A stretch of 64,000 nucleotides of DNA from Tupaia tana (GCA_026018925.1 JAKSZU010000006.1:192335449-192399448); one strand, 5' to 3'; positions 1 through 11,794 are shown, numbered from the stretch's first letter. Numbers and translations: made by a program. The notes: generated by a model from the sequence alone, not told the origin.

Positions 1-1024
1 GAAATCAATTTATGCCTCATCCTCTTTGTTTCCTATCTTAGAAAGGATCCCTTCATCACTGTAATAGTAGGAACTTTTCTCTTTTTTGATGCCTGCTCTC
101 ACTATGCTACAAAACATGCAATCTTTCTGTGCCACAAATGTCACTTGCAATTAACAATTCTCTCGAGCCATGAAGAGCTTCTATTTCTTATCCTTTCTCT
201 TGACTCAATGATTCCTTTTTGTCTAACCTCTTCTATAACCTGAGCTATAGCTATTTGGAGAAGGAGGTGGAGAAATATATTTAAATAGTCTTTGTTTTAT
301 AAAATAAAGGTTAAAAGATAGTTGCTTTTTAGTGTTTCTACTTATAAAAAAAAAATTAAAAAAAAAGACAGGACACTAAGGTTTCATGCCCTTAAATTCT
401 TTTTTCTATTGGTTCAGCAAATTCCCAAGTCTAGGAATCAAACACTGGGGCTTCAGATTGATGAAGGCTACAGATTAATAGAGCATATACATTTTCAAAT
501 TGTCAGCAATGTTATCATGCTTTAACATTTGCTAATTTTAGTTTCAACAAATAAGCCACATATGTACAATACCAGAGAAATGCTTGATAGTCACCTCATA
601 TAAAGAACTAAGTAAAGAAAAAACCACTTAGTCAAATCAGTGGTCCACTAATAGTAAAATTAACAGCATTTAGTACTAACATTTATTTATAAAATATTTT
701 GTAGTTTCTTGAAATCTGTAACCTATTTTATCTCACTAAGAAGGTCAGGCATATAAAGAAACTAGGGTCAACAGCATATAAATCATTTGAAATGGATATA
801 GTAATTAAAGAATTTAGTAAGGATCCTATGATTCAACAAGAAGCTAAAATAATTACCACAACTGGAATTTATCCATAAATGGTTTTACTTTAATTCTAGT
901 GCTATCACCACTCTTCAGGTTGTCTTGTGTCCAAAGATGCCGATAGCATATTCCATTGGCCCCAAATCATATTAGATTGGACAAAAAACAGCACTATACA
1001 CAGAGACATAAGAAATTTTCTGGA
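1..1024. other. Unassigned AT-rich intergenic sequence
   Basis: I see no recognisable gene or repeat family. An A-rich patch lies near 345-368. A 67-residue open frame at 322-525 has no recognisable motif and is probably chance. Confidence 0.5.
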
Positions 1025-1281
1025 GGAACCAGCAGTTAGTGTAATGGCTATGTCGCTGGATTCCCACATAGTCGACCGCGGTTCGCGTCCCGGACCCGGT
1101 GGCTTAAATTCATGCCGGGCGCATGTGCATACATACCCAAGATCCCGAGAGGAGAATGGAGGAGAAGGGATTGCAGCATGGCCATCCCCCCTGGGGGGTG
1201 AATTCTCGTTTTCTATCTCTCTGTCTCTCACTCTGTGTCTGGCGAGCACACGCGCCCTATAGCAAAAACCTCTAAAAAAAA
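1025..1281 (+). mobile_element. Family A tRNA-derived SINE (subfamily alpha)
   Basis: The copy starts with the GGAACCAGCAGTTAG head and has an A box (TAGTGTAATGG) and a B box variant GGTTCGCGTCC. These are followed by the GC-rich body, the CCCCCC/GGGGGG inverted repeat, a TCTCTGTCTC tract and a short A tail. Short imperfect flanking repeats (attttctgga / attctgga) suggest the target-site duplication. The open frames on both strands across this copy are SINE sequence and not genes. Confidence 0.9.
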
Positions 1282-1292
1282 TTCTGGAAAAA

Positions 1293-1395
1293 TGATATTA
1301 GAAAATGAGTTTACTTTTGTGCAAAAAAAAGGAAAGTCATGCATATTTTCTTCATAATACAAATTTTCCATGAACCTTCTGAAAATCCATTAATA
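1293..1395 (-). mobile_element. Small DNA transposon (MITE) with ATTCTTCAAAAAGTT-type ends
   Basis: This is a diverged minus-strand copy of a roughly 120-bp element. It contains the tracts gtgcaaaaaaaagg, gtcatgcatatttt and ttttccatgaac, shared with the copies at 18772, 26281 and 63670. Shared internal blocks rather than clean ends support the call. Confidence 0.6.
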
Positions 1396-2188
1396 TAAGA
1401 AAACTAGATTTCCTTAATGTGAAGAAAATAGACATTTTACTACTTAAGGTGTACTCAGAGTAGGAGCATTTTTTTTGTAAGAGATGATCAATTTGAGTTA
1501 CCAATTAATGCAATTTAATTGCAAAATTGTAGTATACAGCAAGTTGAAAATCATTCTCCACTGTCACTTTAAACTTAGTTACCTTATGGTAGGTTGTGCT
1601 TTAATTCAAAACATTTTTTTTGCAATTAGCTTCCAAAATTTTCAGGCTTAGGAAAATATCCTTTGATATTATAAATGTATCTCTACCAAGTCTCTTTACC
1701 AATTATTAGACCTGTTCCCTAAGATATCACTTTGAACTATGAGCTTTCTTGGGAGAAAGATATGCCCACGAGCATTACATAGTACCTGTTATCAAATTAG
1801 GCATCATATTACTTTGACTATAAAAGTACTATTTCTAAAATTGCCAAGTCATTCTTTTCAACTGAAAGGATTCAAGAAGCACAGCATTTGTAGATTTAGT
1901 TTTGAAAGGCTGCAACTTTTAAAGAAACAGAAACTTTACAACTCAAACGCTAATGTTGATTTTGCTTTATACCTTAGATTATTTTTTTAAAATTTCTTCA
2001 AATATTTTGTTGAGAATTATGTGTGTACTTGAAACACTAAGATCCAATTCTTTTGACAATAAAACTCTTCTACATGCCATTGTATAGCCACATATTTTAT
2101 GTCTTCCTCTAAGAAAATAAAAACTTTCACACCAGGATTACAGCAATAAATCAATAATCCCATAAAATGTATGCAGGAATTTAGTGAG
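1396..2188. other. Unassigned intergenic sequence
   Basis: No gene or clear repeat is visible. The 83-residue frame at 1739-1990 has no recognisable domain. Confidence 0.5.

Positions 2189-2222
<34 letters not shown>
2189..2222. repeat. (TG)n microsatellite
   Basis: An uninterrupted TG dinucleotide run of about 16 units. Confidence 0.98.
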
Positions 2223-2223
<1 letters not shown>

Positions 2224-2459
2224 TGAAAATGATTTGATTAATGAGCGCTATTTCACTCTATTTGGAATATTTTATACCCAAATGTGATTTCTACATGTCA
2301 AGAAAGAAATTCACAGTGGATAACTTTAAATCTCCTTATTTATGAAATCAAGAAAAAAAATTGAGATTTGAATCAATTCAAACAAAATACATTTCTGAAA
2401 GAGACTTGAATCAATTCAAACAGAAAACATTTCTGAAGTTGCTGTATTCCTATATAAAT

Positions 2460-2830
2460 TCAATAATTATTTATGAATTCAACAAATATTTATTGGAAAC
2501 CAATTATGTGTCAGGCCATAAGACAGTCCTTGGTACACTGATGAATGAACAAAAAGTCATAGTTTCTTTCTTCAAAGAGCTTACAAGTCTAACAGGGAAA
2601 ACAGACATGGAGGTGTATAGTTAAAATGACAAAGACATAAAAAGAGTAGATTCAAAAACTATATAACTAGATAAGTGCAGTATAGAAATCAGGTTAGAGA
2701 AACAAAGAAAGCTATAAATTAGGAAACTGATTTGGATTACATGGGACTTAAGCACACAGGAGAAAAGAACAAGAGTGTGAAGGCTGGAGTATAACGTTTA
2801 GAAATTACAAATTCAGTATGACGGCACTGG
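2460..2830 (+). mobile_element. Ancient mammalian-wide interspersed repeat, family not assigned
   Basis: It contains a decayed form of a common mammalian repeat, with caacaaatatttattgg, then a tgtgtcaggcc block and an aaagagcttacaagtct block. I recognise the pattern from mammalian genomes but cannot name the family with certainty by eye. The strand follows the way the consensus is usually written. Confidence 0.5.
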
Positions 2831-2891
2831 ACCGGGCATGAATGGAGGTTGTTACTACATGGTTTCCATTAAAGAGGAGAAGGAAATTCTA

Positions 2892-2892
<1 letters not shown>

Positions 2893-2932
<40 letters not shown>
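2893..2932. repeat. (TA)n microsatellite
   Basis: A TA dinucleotide run of about 19 units inside otherwise unassigned sequence. Confidence 0.97.
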
Positions 2933-2933
<1 letters not shown>

Positions 2934-3182
2934 CCTTCTCTGAATAAGTCCTTCATATTTAGAGTACTGTCAGGAGTAGTCAGTGATGGCAATTACTATA
3001 AAGTGGAAGTGAGAAGGAGAAGAAAAGAAATCAAAGAAATTCACTTTGTTAAAGGAGAATAAAATGTAGGAGGAAATTGTGCTTAAATGTGGAATATTTC
3101 AACTTAAATGTTAACTTAGAACTTCAGAGATAGGAAAAAAAGAACGTCAACATTTTAAACGATTAAAAAAAATCAAATCTCA

Positions 3183-3440
3183 GGGCAAGTAGGTGGTGTA
3201 ATGGTTACAACACTGGACTCCCACATAGTCAGCCATGGTTCAAATCCCAGACCTGGAGGCTTAAAACTCATCCGGATGTGTGTGCATGCATGCTCAAAAT
3301 CCTAAGAGAAGAATGGAAGAGAAGGGATTGCAGCATGGCCGTCTCCCCTAAGGGGTGATTGCTCGCTTCTGTCTCTCTGTCTGTCTGTCCTGCAAGCACA
3401 CACGCCTATAGCAAAAATCCCTCTTTAAAATAAATAAATG
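3183..3440 (+). mobile_element. Family A-like tRNA-derived SINE, older copy
   Basis: The head reads GCAAGTAGGTGGTGTAATGG with the B box GGTTCAAATCC. The usual body follows, then a CTGTCTGTCTGTCC tract and an AATAAATAAATG tail. Its CpG sites are largely lost, so it is older than the GC-rich copies. Confidence 0.88.
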
Positions 3441-3799
3441 AATAAAATTTCTAAAAGAGAGGCATAGTGATTTATCCATGAAAATTAAAGAAAATGCCTT
3501 ACTGCAAAAATGTCTTAGGGAAAAAACTGTTAGAAAATTTTCAATTAGGGATTTCAAGTGGATTAAATAAGTTGTTGTAGCTAAATACATGGAGAAAGTG
3601 ATCATGAAGGGAAAACCAGCTGAAATTAAAAAAAAAAAAAAAAACTGCTTAGAATTTTAAAACACTTAACTGCTGAATTATAAACCATAATGAAAGTAAC
3701 TGGAAGTCATATCAACAAAGTTAGAAAAGAAAAACCAAGATGTGCCCCTGTAAATTAAATTGAATTAAAAATTTTAAATCTTGTATCTCCATACTGAAG

Positions 3800-4050
3800 T
3801 TAACTGGGAGAAGCCAGGTGCCATGGGGCCAGCAGCAGTGGTGCCGTGGTCACACAGTGTGCACTGATGTAGGACCCACGTGGGGTGGTCTTGGTTTCCC
3901 CTCTGGAGGTCTCCACACAGACACTGGGCACCTGCACATGAATGTACCCATGATATGGGCTAACTGAGCCTGGGGTGGATAGTGGCATGAGAATCCTGGT
4001 AGTAGTGTATCTCTCTTTTCTGTCCCTCTCTCTTGTGGGAAAAAAAAAAA
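3800..4050 (+). mobile_element. Family B tRNA-derived SINE, old
   Basis: The copy runs from GGGGCCAGCAGCAGTGGTGCCG through cagtgtgcactgatgtagg, acccacgtgg and cccatgatatgggc to a TCTCTC tract and an A10 tail. It has the family B features: a CACAGTG...CTGATG...ACCCACATGG head and a cccatgat block in the body. It is diverged, and the boundaries are approximate. Confidence 0.7.
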
Positions 4051-4084
4051 GAACTTTAAAAAATATTAAAAAGAAGATAGCTGC

Positions 4085-4765
4085 AATGTGTAAGATTGCT
4101 TTACAATGTATGTCTTCAAATCAATAACCAAAGGAAAAGGATAAAAGATATTAAATGGCAATTTACAGATGGGAAACAAAACTAACATGTGTATGTAAAG
4201 ATGATCGAGTTTGGCATAGAAATACAAGGCAAAATACAAATTAAATTTTTCTTTACATCTTCAGAGTGTGGACATTTGAAAAGTAGATGATGTCAAGAGT
4301 TAGCAAGTACGCTGAAGAACTGAAATCTTCATAAATTACTGGTAGAGTTATCTATTAATTGATATGACCACTTTGATATGAATTTAGGTGACATTTCATT
4401 AAAATACAACATACAAATAAACCAATAATCCCATTCCTATCTGTACACAGTAGGGCAATTTTCCCACTAATCCATAGGAAACACACAAAGATGTTTTCAC
4501 AAAGTGTTTATGGCTGTGGGTAGTTTGGTCTATCAACAGAGGAATGGATATGGGATAGTTGTACACCACATATTATTATAACTCAGATAAAACCAATTAA
4601 TAATACAATCTTCAAAACAGAGGTATTTTAAAACAGCACATAAATGGAAAACTAACAAACTACTAGCTATGACCCATTTATGTAAATTAAAAACATGTAA
4701 TTAAAACATTATGTATTTTATAAGGATATATAATATATATATCCAGTGTAATAGACGAAACACTT
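4085..4765 (+). mobile_element. Old LINE-1 fragment (ORF2 3' part and downstream)
   Basis: The order of blocks matches the end of an old mammalian LINE-1: ggcaatttacagatggg, gttagcaagtacgctgaag, ttactggtagag, accaataatcccattcc, then a diverged block for the conserved C-terminal region of ORF2, caacagaggaatgg. The reading frames are closed by many stops. It is 5'-truncated and has no clear A tail. From the divergence I infer an ancient L1M-type copy. Confidence 0.75.
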
Positions 4766-5142
4766 TAGAGTATCAGTGTTAAAAAAGGAAAAAAAGTAGC
4801 TTAACACAAGAGAGTAATCTTTTACACATACATAATAAGAGTTCACCTTAAGAAATATGACTAATTCAGTGCTTTCTAAGTTATAAAAGAGAAAGAGAAA
4901 AATAAGAAAAAGTATGAGTTAAAGACAAAAGGTATGAAGGACTTATTCAGAGAAGGTAACCTATATATACTAGAATTTTTTTAATGTATTTTATTCTCTG
5001 TGTGGCAGAAAGCATAAAGTGAAAATAATAATATTTTTTTTAAAAAAGAAAGAGTTGAAGGAAAACCCAGGTCTCCCAAATAAACGAACAAACAAAAAAG
5101 CTTTAAAAAATACAGTGTACCAGATAGGGCAGGGTTATACAG
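4766..5142. other. Unassigned AT-rich sequence
   Basis: No gene or confident repeat is visible. Part may be downstream LINE-1 sequence that is too decayed to recognise. Confidence 0.45.
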
Positions 5143-5470
5143 ATTGAACATCCCTGATTCTAAACTCCAAAATTCAAAATGCTATGGAATCCAAAATCTT
5201 CTGAGCACCAACATGACACCACAAGTGGAAATTGTCACACCTAACCTCATGTGATAGGTCTCAATCAAAACAATGACTACAAAAATATTATATAAAATTA
5301 GTGTCAGGCTATGAGTACAAGGTGTTTATGAAACATCAATTTTATGTTCAGATTTAGGTCCCATCCCCAGGATATTTTATTACATATACACAAGTATTTC
5401 AAAATATGAAAAAGATTATCTCTTATCCAAAATGCTTGGGACCAGAAGTGTTTTAGGTAAGAGAGAATCT
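5143..5470 (-). mobile_element. Tigger-like non-autonomous DNA transposon
   Basis: The left end has attgaacatccctgattc and aattcaaaatgct. The right end has cttatccaaaatgcttggg followed by accagaagtgtttta. These match a well-known mammalian Tigger-type (Tc1/mariner superfamily) non-autonomous element. The inverted-terminal sequence is visible at both ends, and the interior includes ggtcccatccccagg. Family assignment is from memory. Confidence 0.7.
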
Positions 5471-5499
5471 TTTCAGATTGTGTTGCAAACAACCTCCAA

Positions 5500-6100
5500 A
5501 GTTCAATGTCTTGACTCAACTGCATTTATTTTTTGCATATGCAAAGAACCTGTTATGGGTCTGGTGATATATTGAGGTAGCTGAACTTCATAAAGTGGCT
5601 GAATGATCCAGGCTGTTTCCATATTGTTGCACTCTACTTCAACATGTGCATCCACAACTTATATATCAAGATAGAGCAGTAAAGAGAATCAAAGACCAGC
5701 TCTTAAATGTATACATCACTTCTGATCATCAATCAGAACTAGTCACATGATCAGTTATCAAGAATGCTAGGAAATAAAATGTTGCCTATGCTCAGGAAGA
5801 AAGATTAAATAGACATACTGATGAGCATAATAATATTTCTCCATATGGTATATTAATCTTTTGTATCTACATACAGTAGTATAATTTAGACAAATCTGTA
5901 GTTTTTAAATTAGTGAATAAATATTTATATTAATTCATTCAAAATGAAGGTGATGAGATGGAAGAAAGGAAATCTTTAAACTGGAGGTCAGAGTGTGCTG
6001 ATCCACTTCAGGTTCATGTATTTATTAACTATGTGACTGTTAGTGAATTAACCAATATCTTTGAGCTATAAACTAATTATCTTGAATGTAATATTTGGTA
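5500..6100. other. Unassigned intergenic sequence
   Basis: AT-rich sequence with no recognisable gene or repeat. Confidence 0.5.
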
Positions 6101-6336
6101 GTGAGGGGCTGGATGATGGCATAGTATAAAACACAACACTCAACAAGGCTAACCCACATAGGAATGTTCTGGGTTTGTGTCTGGAGATATTCCTGAGGAT
6201 GCTGGATGCATGTGTACCCCTGATCCAGGGTTGGCTATGCCTGAGTTGGATCATAGCCTCAGGATCCTGTTAGAGGTTTGTCTCTCTGTAACACTCTCTA
6301 TTTCTGTCTTTTTTGCTTATAGACTAAATAATCTCA
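6101..6336 (+). mobile_element. Family B tRNA-derived SINE
   Basis: The head is ggggctggatgatggcatag, followed by aacaaggctaacccacatagg and a decayed B box ctgggtttgtgtctgg. The body contains gcatgtgtacccctgatcc and cctgttagaggtttgtc, then a TCTCT tract. The body matches the copies at 42540 and 48705. Confidence 0.75.
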
Positions 6337-6352
6337 AAAATATTAATCATAT

Positions 6353-6624
6353 GGGAACCAGCAGTTAGCGTAATGGCTATGTCGCTGGACTCCCACGTAG
6401 TCGACCGCGGTTCGCGTCTCGGACCCGGTGGCTTACAACTCACGCCGGGCACGTGTGCGTGCGTGCCCAAGATCCCGAGAGGAGAATGGAGGAGAAGGGA
6501 TTGCGGCATGACCATCCCCCCTGGGGGGTGATTTCCTGCTTTCTGTCTCTCTGTCTCTCTCTGCCTGTCTGGCGAGCGCACGCGCCCTATAGCGAAAAAC
6601 CTCTCCAAAAAAAAAAAAAAAAAC
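6353..6624 (+). mobile_element. Family A SINE (subfamily alpha, young)
   Basis: A complete young copy with the GGGAACCAGCAG head, B box GGTTCGCGTCT, GGCTTACAACTCACGCC and GTGACCATCC-type body, and an A tail of 19. It is flanked by a 10-bp target-site duplication, attaatcata, at 6342-6351 and 6625-6634. It shares private changes with the copy at 38334. Confidence 0.96.
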
Positions 6625-6664
6625 ATTAATCATAGTTAAAATGTTCTTAGTATTTATCATGTGT

Positions 6665-6850
6665 GATTCTTCTAAATGTTTTGCATATATAACTCATTTA
6701 ATCTGCACAATCATCCCTGAAGTTCTTCTAAGTATTCCCATTTCACAACTGAGCACACAGAGAGATTAAGTAATTTTTTTTTTAAAGTCACACAACTCCA
6801 AGAATTAAGGAGCAGGAATTAGAGCCTAGATAGTTTAAGATAATACTAGC
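6665..6850 (-). mobile_element. MIR SINE
   Basis: The plus strand reads as a reverse-complemented MIR: cccatttcacaactgagc, acagagagattaagtaa, aaagtcacacaact, then gagcctagatag. These are the standard MIR core blocks with substitutions and a poly-T interruption. Confidence 0.8.
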
Positions 6851-7240
6851 ATTAAGTTTTCATATTCTGTCATTTCTATCCTATTTTACATGATCAATTA
6901 GAATAGCAAATGAAATTATGAAAGCACATTGTAAATTACAAAACCCTGCAAAAATAGATGATTCACAAAAACCAGCAAATACTTTTCTCACATTCTTTGA
7001 CTATCATTGCTCTGTTTGAGCTATAAAAAACAATTTAAAGAATGTTATTTATTGCCAAAATCTTCACGTCATATATATTTTTAATTATAAGTATAAACTA
7101 CTTTTGTCATACCCTTTAAAAAAATAAAATGATGAATTAAAATGTAAAATTAATTAAGAACTAGAGAATTATCAAAGTATAATTTTATTGAGTTCCATAT
7201 ATGTTGACATGCAAATAATATCTATAAAAAGAGAAATGTG
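6851..7240. other. Unassigned AT-rich sequence
   Basis: No gene or recognisable repeat. Confidence 0.5.
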
Positions 7241-7490
7241 GTCTAGCTGTGGTTGTATGGATAGTGAGATTCTGCTACATGATGCTGGAGCCATATGGAG
7301 AGCCCTGTGTTTGAATCCCAAGTAAATCTGGGCATGCTAGGTACATCTGCATGGCCGGTGGTCCTGGATGGCTGGAGAGTTGGCTGTGGGAACAGGGGGT
7401 CCTCCTGTTATGAGACCATCTCTGGAGTGCCCATCTCTCTCATTGCTCTCTCTCACTCATTAAAAAAAAAAAAAAAAAAAAAAAAAAAGC
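7241..7490 (+). mobile_element. Family B-related SINE with A tail
   Basis: A tRNA-like head (ggtctagctgtggttgtatgg) with a B box-like gtttgaatccc is followed by gggcatgctaggtacatc, a ctgttatgagaccatctc block, a TCTCTC tract and an A tail of about 26. The long tail suggests it is not very old. The 69-residue frame ending in poly-lysine is the translated SINE tail. Confidence 0.72.
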
Positions 7491-7586
7491 CAAAAAAGCT
7501 TTAAAGGGGGGAAACTTTATCTAACTATGTCTTAAATCTGTTCTACAGTGTATGAAATAGTTGCTTTTAAAATTTTGCAGTATTAG

Positions 7587-7652
7587 GCCTCGCTGTGGTA
7601 GCACATACACTGTGCTCTGCAGGCTGGCACCATGTGAGAGGTCCATCATAAT
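7587..7652 (+). mobile_element. Family B SINE head fragment
   Basis: A short piece, ctcgctgtggtagcac, is followed by tgtgctctgcaggctgg and accatgtgagagg. It is the tRNA-like head only. Confidence 0.6.
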
Positions 7653-7920
7653 ATTTAACTTACAATTTCACTGTAAAAATATCTAACATATTTTGCAGTA
7701 CAAAAATTCTTACTTATCAAATTCATGGACGATTAAAATATATAAGCACTGGTATCTTAACAAATATTTAATTATAAGTATTTATTCTAAAATGTTTAAA
7801 TACTCAAACAATTTGGAGGTTATTTTTGTCTCTAACAGTACGTATCTAATATTAAAAGGAAGTGGTTCTCAAATTGTAGCATGTATTAGAACCGCCTGAG
7901 AAGGTTAATTAAAATACAAA

Positions 7921-8015
7921 TTCTGGGTCATGCTGTGGTGCAGAAATAATGCAGCAGTACCCACACAGAAAAGGTCATGGGTTCACATCCTGGGATGTAT
8001 AGCAGAAACAAGATC
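7921..8015 (+). mobile_element. Family B-like SINE head fragment
   Basis: gggtcatgctgtggtgcag is followed by taatgcagcagtacccac, gtcatgggttcacatcctg. The same sequence appears in reverse complement at 8990-9190. Confidence 0.6.
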
Positions 8016-8049
8016 TGAAGACTATAAGCCTTTAATAAAAATAACTGCT

Positions 8050-8314
8050 GGGACCAGCAGTTAGCTTGATGTCTATGTCGCTGGACTCCCACATAGTCGA
8101 CCACGGTTCACATCCCGAACCCGGTGGCTTAAAACTCACGCCGGGCGCGTGTTCGTGCGTGCCCAAGATCCCGAGAGGAGAACGGAGGAGAAGGGATTTC
8201 GGCGTAGCCATCCCCCCTGGGGTGTGATTTCTCACTTTCTGTCTCTCTGTCTCTCTCTGTCTGGCGAGCACACGTGCCCTATAGCAAAAACCTCTCAAAA
8301 GAAAAAAAAAAAAA
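8050..8314 (+). mobile_element. Family A SINE (subfamily alpha)
   Basis: A complete copy with GGGACCAGCAGTTAGC, a B box decayed to GGTTCACATCC, GGCTTAAAACTCACGCC, the CCCCCCTGGGG inverted repeat and an A-rich tail. The B box fits decay of CpG sites from the alpha form TTCGCGTCC. The 123-residue minus-strand frame is SINE sequence. Confidence 0.94.
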
Positions 8315-8409
8315 CATAATAAGTACTGATCTTTAGAGAAATGGCTGCTCCTAGGACTAGATAAAGGAATGACATAAGACAAGTCTAAAGAAATTTGCAG
8401 CACTAGAAA

Positions 8410-8700
8410 GTAACGAATTACTCAAAATATACACATAACAACAAAAATAAACACAAAAAGTAAGGAAATGCTCAAAAACAACAAATGTGATATCCTGGAA
8501 CCAAAGATCATTCGGTAAAAAGTAAGAAAGTTTACTGTAGTTAATAACAATGTACCAAAATTAGTCTATTAATTATATCAACATATTATACTAATGTAAA
8601 ATATTAATAATATTTAAAACTTGATGTGGCACCTATAGTAACTTCTATAGTCTCACTAGTTCCATAAATTAAAAATGTTCCTAAAACATAAAATGTATTT
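8410..8700 (+). mobile_element. 3' end of an old LINE-1
   Basis: gtgatatcctggaaccaa, gtaaaaagtaagaaagttt, tagttaataacaatgtacc, ttaattatatcaacat and tactaatgtaaaatatt, in that order, are the 3' UTR blocks of old mammalian LINE-1s. The same region is seen at 46460-46640 in the large L1. Confidence 0.75.
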
Positions 8701-8937
8701 GTAATGAGAATTTTGTCAAATACTTTTTATTTTCATGTGGAGTTTTGTTTCTGTTTTGAATTTGGGGAAATAAAATTCTCTTTCTCATATTCTGTTTTCT
8801 TTGAGATATCCTTCTATAATAACATAATATAATATGACCCTTGAGTCAGCAGCATCTGTATCAACTAGGAACTTGGAAGTGTAAATTCTTGGTCCCTATC
8901 TTAGATATACGAAAAAATAAATGTGTCATTGGGACAA

Positions 8938-8938
<1 letters not shown>

Positions 8939-8975
<37 letters not shown>

Positions 8976-8985
8976 GTGTTTGTTT
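8939..8985. repeat. (GT)n microsatellite
   Basis: A GT run of about 16 units with a GC interruption at the right edge. Confidence 0.97.
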
Positions 8986-8989
8986 TAAA

Positions 8990-9192
8990 CATATGTTTGT
9001 TCATTTATTTCTTCCATGAAAGAAAGAGAAAGACAGAAAGGCATCTTCAATGCGGTCTTCACAAGGCAGTTGCCCCCTAGGCTCAGCCACCCTAGATCAT
9101 GGGCATATTTAGGGAGGTCCCAAGATGTAAACTCAAGACCTTTCCTATGTAGGTACAGCTGCATTACTTCTACAGCAGAGCATGGCCCAGAA
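8990..9192 (-). mobile_element. Family B-like SINE, minus strand
   Basis: Read on the minus strand, it begins with gggccatgctctgctgtag and contains taatgcagctgtacctac and cttgagtttacatcttggg. It ends with a pyrimidine tract (tttctgtctttctctttct) and an AATAAATG tail. The internal arrangement matches the head fragment at 7921. Confidence 0.7.
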
Positions 9193-9464
9193 TTTGTGTT
9201 TTCATTAGCACTCCCAGGCGATTCTAATACATGCTAAAATTTGAGAACCATATCCTATAATATTAGATATTACTGTTAAGGACAAAAATAACCTCCAAGT
9301 AAAACCAAACTGCTTGGGGATTGACATTTTAGAATAAAATAGTCAAAGAGAAATATTTGTTAATATACCAATAAATATATTGTAATTATCTGTGAATTTG
9401 ATAAGCAAGATTTCAAACTAAAAAACAAGATAGATTTTTTACAATGAGTTTGCAAGTTAAATAT

Positions 9465-9552
9465 TATGATGTTTACAAATGAGAAAAGCGGGTCAGGTAA
9501 GTGACTCAGTCAAGGTCACAGGTCTTAGTTAAGAACCCAGATGCTTGATTCA
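9465..9552 (-). mobile_element. MIR fragment
   Basis: Reverse-complemented MIR core: tttacaaatgagaaaagc, gtaagtgactcagtcaagg, tcacaggtcttagttaag, then aacccagatgcttgattc. Confidence 0.75.
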
Positions 9553-9619
9553 AAAAGAGAGTCATAAAACTCTGAACTGTGTGTTCTTTCTACAAAACCA
9601 TTTGCTTTCCATAAAAATA

Positions 9620-9845
9620 ATTTTAAAAAAGCACACCCAACACAGAGAGACAGAGAAAGGGATAGTGAGAAATCACCTCCCTGGGTTAATGGCCACATCG
9701 CATTCCTTCTCCATTTTCCTCTCGTGTTTTTGGACATGCGTGCTCACACGTATGGTGTGATTTTTCAAGCCACCCGGTCTGGGACTCGAATTGTAGTGGG
9801 CCATGTGGGAGTCTAGCTCCTTAACTATCACTCCTGCTGACTCCC
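9620..9845 (-). mobile_element. Family A-like SINE, minus strand, older
   Basis: The plus strand shows the reversed body (agagacagagaaagg, gagaaatcacctccctgg) and the head (gtctgggactcgaattg, cctgctgactcc). The usual C-run inverted repeat is reduced. Confidence 0.85.
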
Positions 9846-10084
9846 AAAAGAAAACTTTTTAAAAAGCTCATGCTTCTGTTTCTTGGGAGGGACAGGCACT
9901 CCCGATAGGGTCTTCATCTCATGATCCACCTCTAGATTCACCTGTCATGATTCACGGTTAAATACTTTCAGTGAGGCCCCAGGACCTCTTATATATGGGT
10001 CACGTCACATTTTCATTGTGCCACCATCTGACATACTTGTTTCTTAAATACATAAACTAGCCAAACTGGGGAAGAAAAAAAAAG

Positions 10085-10268
10085 AAGCAGTACATGTAGA
10101 GTCAGAAGACCAGAGTTCAAATCTTGGCTCAACCAGTTCTTTGCTCTGTGGTCTTGTCATGGAACCCACTTGGTCTCAATTCCTCATCTTTTAAATAAGG
10201 TTGATATCTACTTACCCACAATTTTCTTATGAGTATTAAATTGATGCATGAGAAAGAGTTTTAAACAT
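10085..10268 (+). mobile_element. MIR SINE
   Basis: Sense MIR: gagtcagaagaccagag, ttcaaatcttggctc, tttgctctgtggtcttgtc, caattcctcatctttta, then aaggttgatatctactt. The tRNA-derived head and core are both present. Confidence 0.8.
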
Positions 10269-11790
10269 TAAAGAGGATAAAATGAAGCTGTTATATTTCT
10301 GATCTTTAACTAGTCATTAATATATAACAGGTTAATGGCCCTCTGTTGTCAAGGCCATGTGTCTCAATTTCTTCACAAGTAGAAGGACTCATGAGATAAA
10401 AACAAAGGGTAAGAATATGGGAAAGATAAACACATACTAGAAGTATTTCAGTTCTATTTCTTAATTTCTTTTCAGATAGTAAGAGATTCTCATTAGATCT
10501 GCTACCTGATGGTACAAATATCCATGTACAAAGATAATCCTAATGTCAAATGAGATACTACATTAAGCTACTTTTCTGTAATCTAGAGGTTAAAAAAAGA
10601 CATACTGATCTATTGAATAGATTTTAAATATTTTTAAGTCAATCTGAATGTAGATTTAATACATCTATTATAGTATTAAAGGCAGGGTAATTGTCAGTAA
10701 TACAGAAGCTGCACAGGACATAAGTAAATGCAGTAATTACAACTCAATCACCTTAATTAATACAACGCACAAAACACTCAATAGCAAAGATTAGAATTGA
10801 TCCTATGCAAATTAATTTGGATGACTTACACAAGATTCATAGTCAATAGTCACTGAACAATAGAAGCTGATATTTTGACCTCATGAATGTAAATTTAAGT
10901 ATGTAAATCATACCATGGCTCTAATATATTTGATGCAGTTCTTCCATAGGATGAGCATTAGAGAGATTATTGTAGCTTTTGAAATATTTGAGCAAGGGAA
11001 AACAATAACTTTGTTTATTCAACTCGTCATTTGAGAAATATAGGGTGTAATTTTCTTGATATGATTCACTGTCAGAATGTTCCAAAAATAATCTACCAAG
11101 GCCATTGCAAGTCATCTTTCACAACTGTGAAAGTTGTGATTCCATTAGAAAGGCTGAACCACTATTATGATACAAAACAAGTGATTTTTTATAGAGATTA
11201 GAGCTAGTCCAACCCTGGGAGTTAGCAAAGAACTCAATAGAAGGTTTTTCTTGGCGTCACTAAAGTGCTGCAGGGTCAGGAGAAAGGAAGAAAAGCTGAT
11301 GTGAAAAATCTGGTACCACAAGGAAACACTGCAAACAGAAATTATGTCTGCATTTCATGGCCTTCAGCCTCAGCAATGTAGATGATATGCAGAAGGAGCT
11401 GGTGACCTCATCACCCAGAACTAAGAGAATGTAAAAGCACTGTGGACCTGATGGCTGTCTTATATCAACAAGGTAAATCAGCATATCAGCCACAGGCAAG
11501 AGGGCTTTGAAATGTCTAGAGTCCAACACTGACTTTTAGAGCACAGTGGTTGCCTTACTTCTGCCTTCCAAGTTTTGTGCAATTTCTTGTGTGGTTAAAC
11601 TATGAAGTGAAATATGTAGAGAAGAAAATTCTAGAAATGTAGTTCCAGTTTAACTATTTGACAGTGCAAGTTCACCTTTATATGATTCTGACAACTCCTG
11701 AAATGATCTAGAGCTTATGATAAATCAGGCAGTGATCCAATAGAATGGCCTCCACGCACACAGAATGGTGCTTCGTTGGAATTTCAATTT
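10269..11790. other. Unassigned intergenic sequence
   Basis: No gene or confident repeat. An 89-residue minus-strand frame at 11260-11529 has no recognisable motif, and nearby sequence shows no splice-site or polyadenylation arrangement that would support an exon. I do not call it a gene. Confidence 0.45.
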
Positions 11791-11794
11791 CAAC

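Noticed and set aside
2893-2932. AT-rich runs as replication origins or promoters
   Set aside because: They are plain microsatellites without any supporting motif.
11260-11529. An 89-residue minus-strand frame as an exon
   Set aside because: No recognised domain, and no convincing splice sites or polyadenylation signal nearby.
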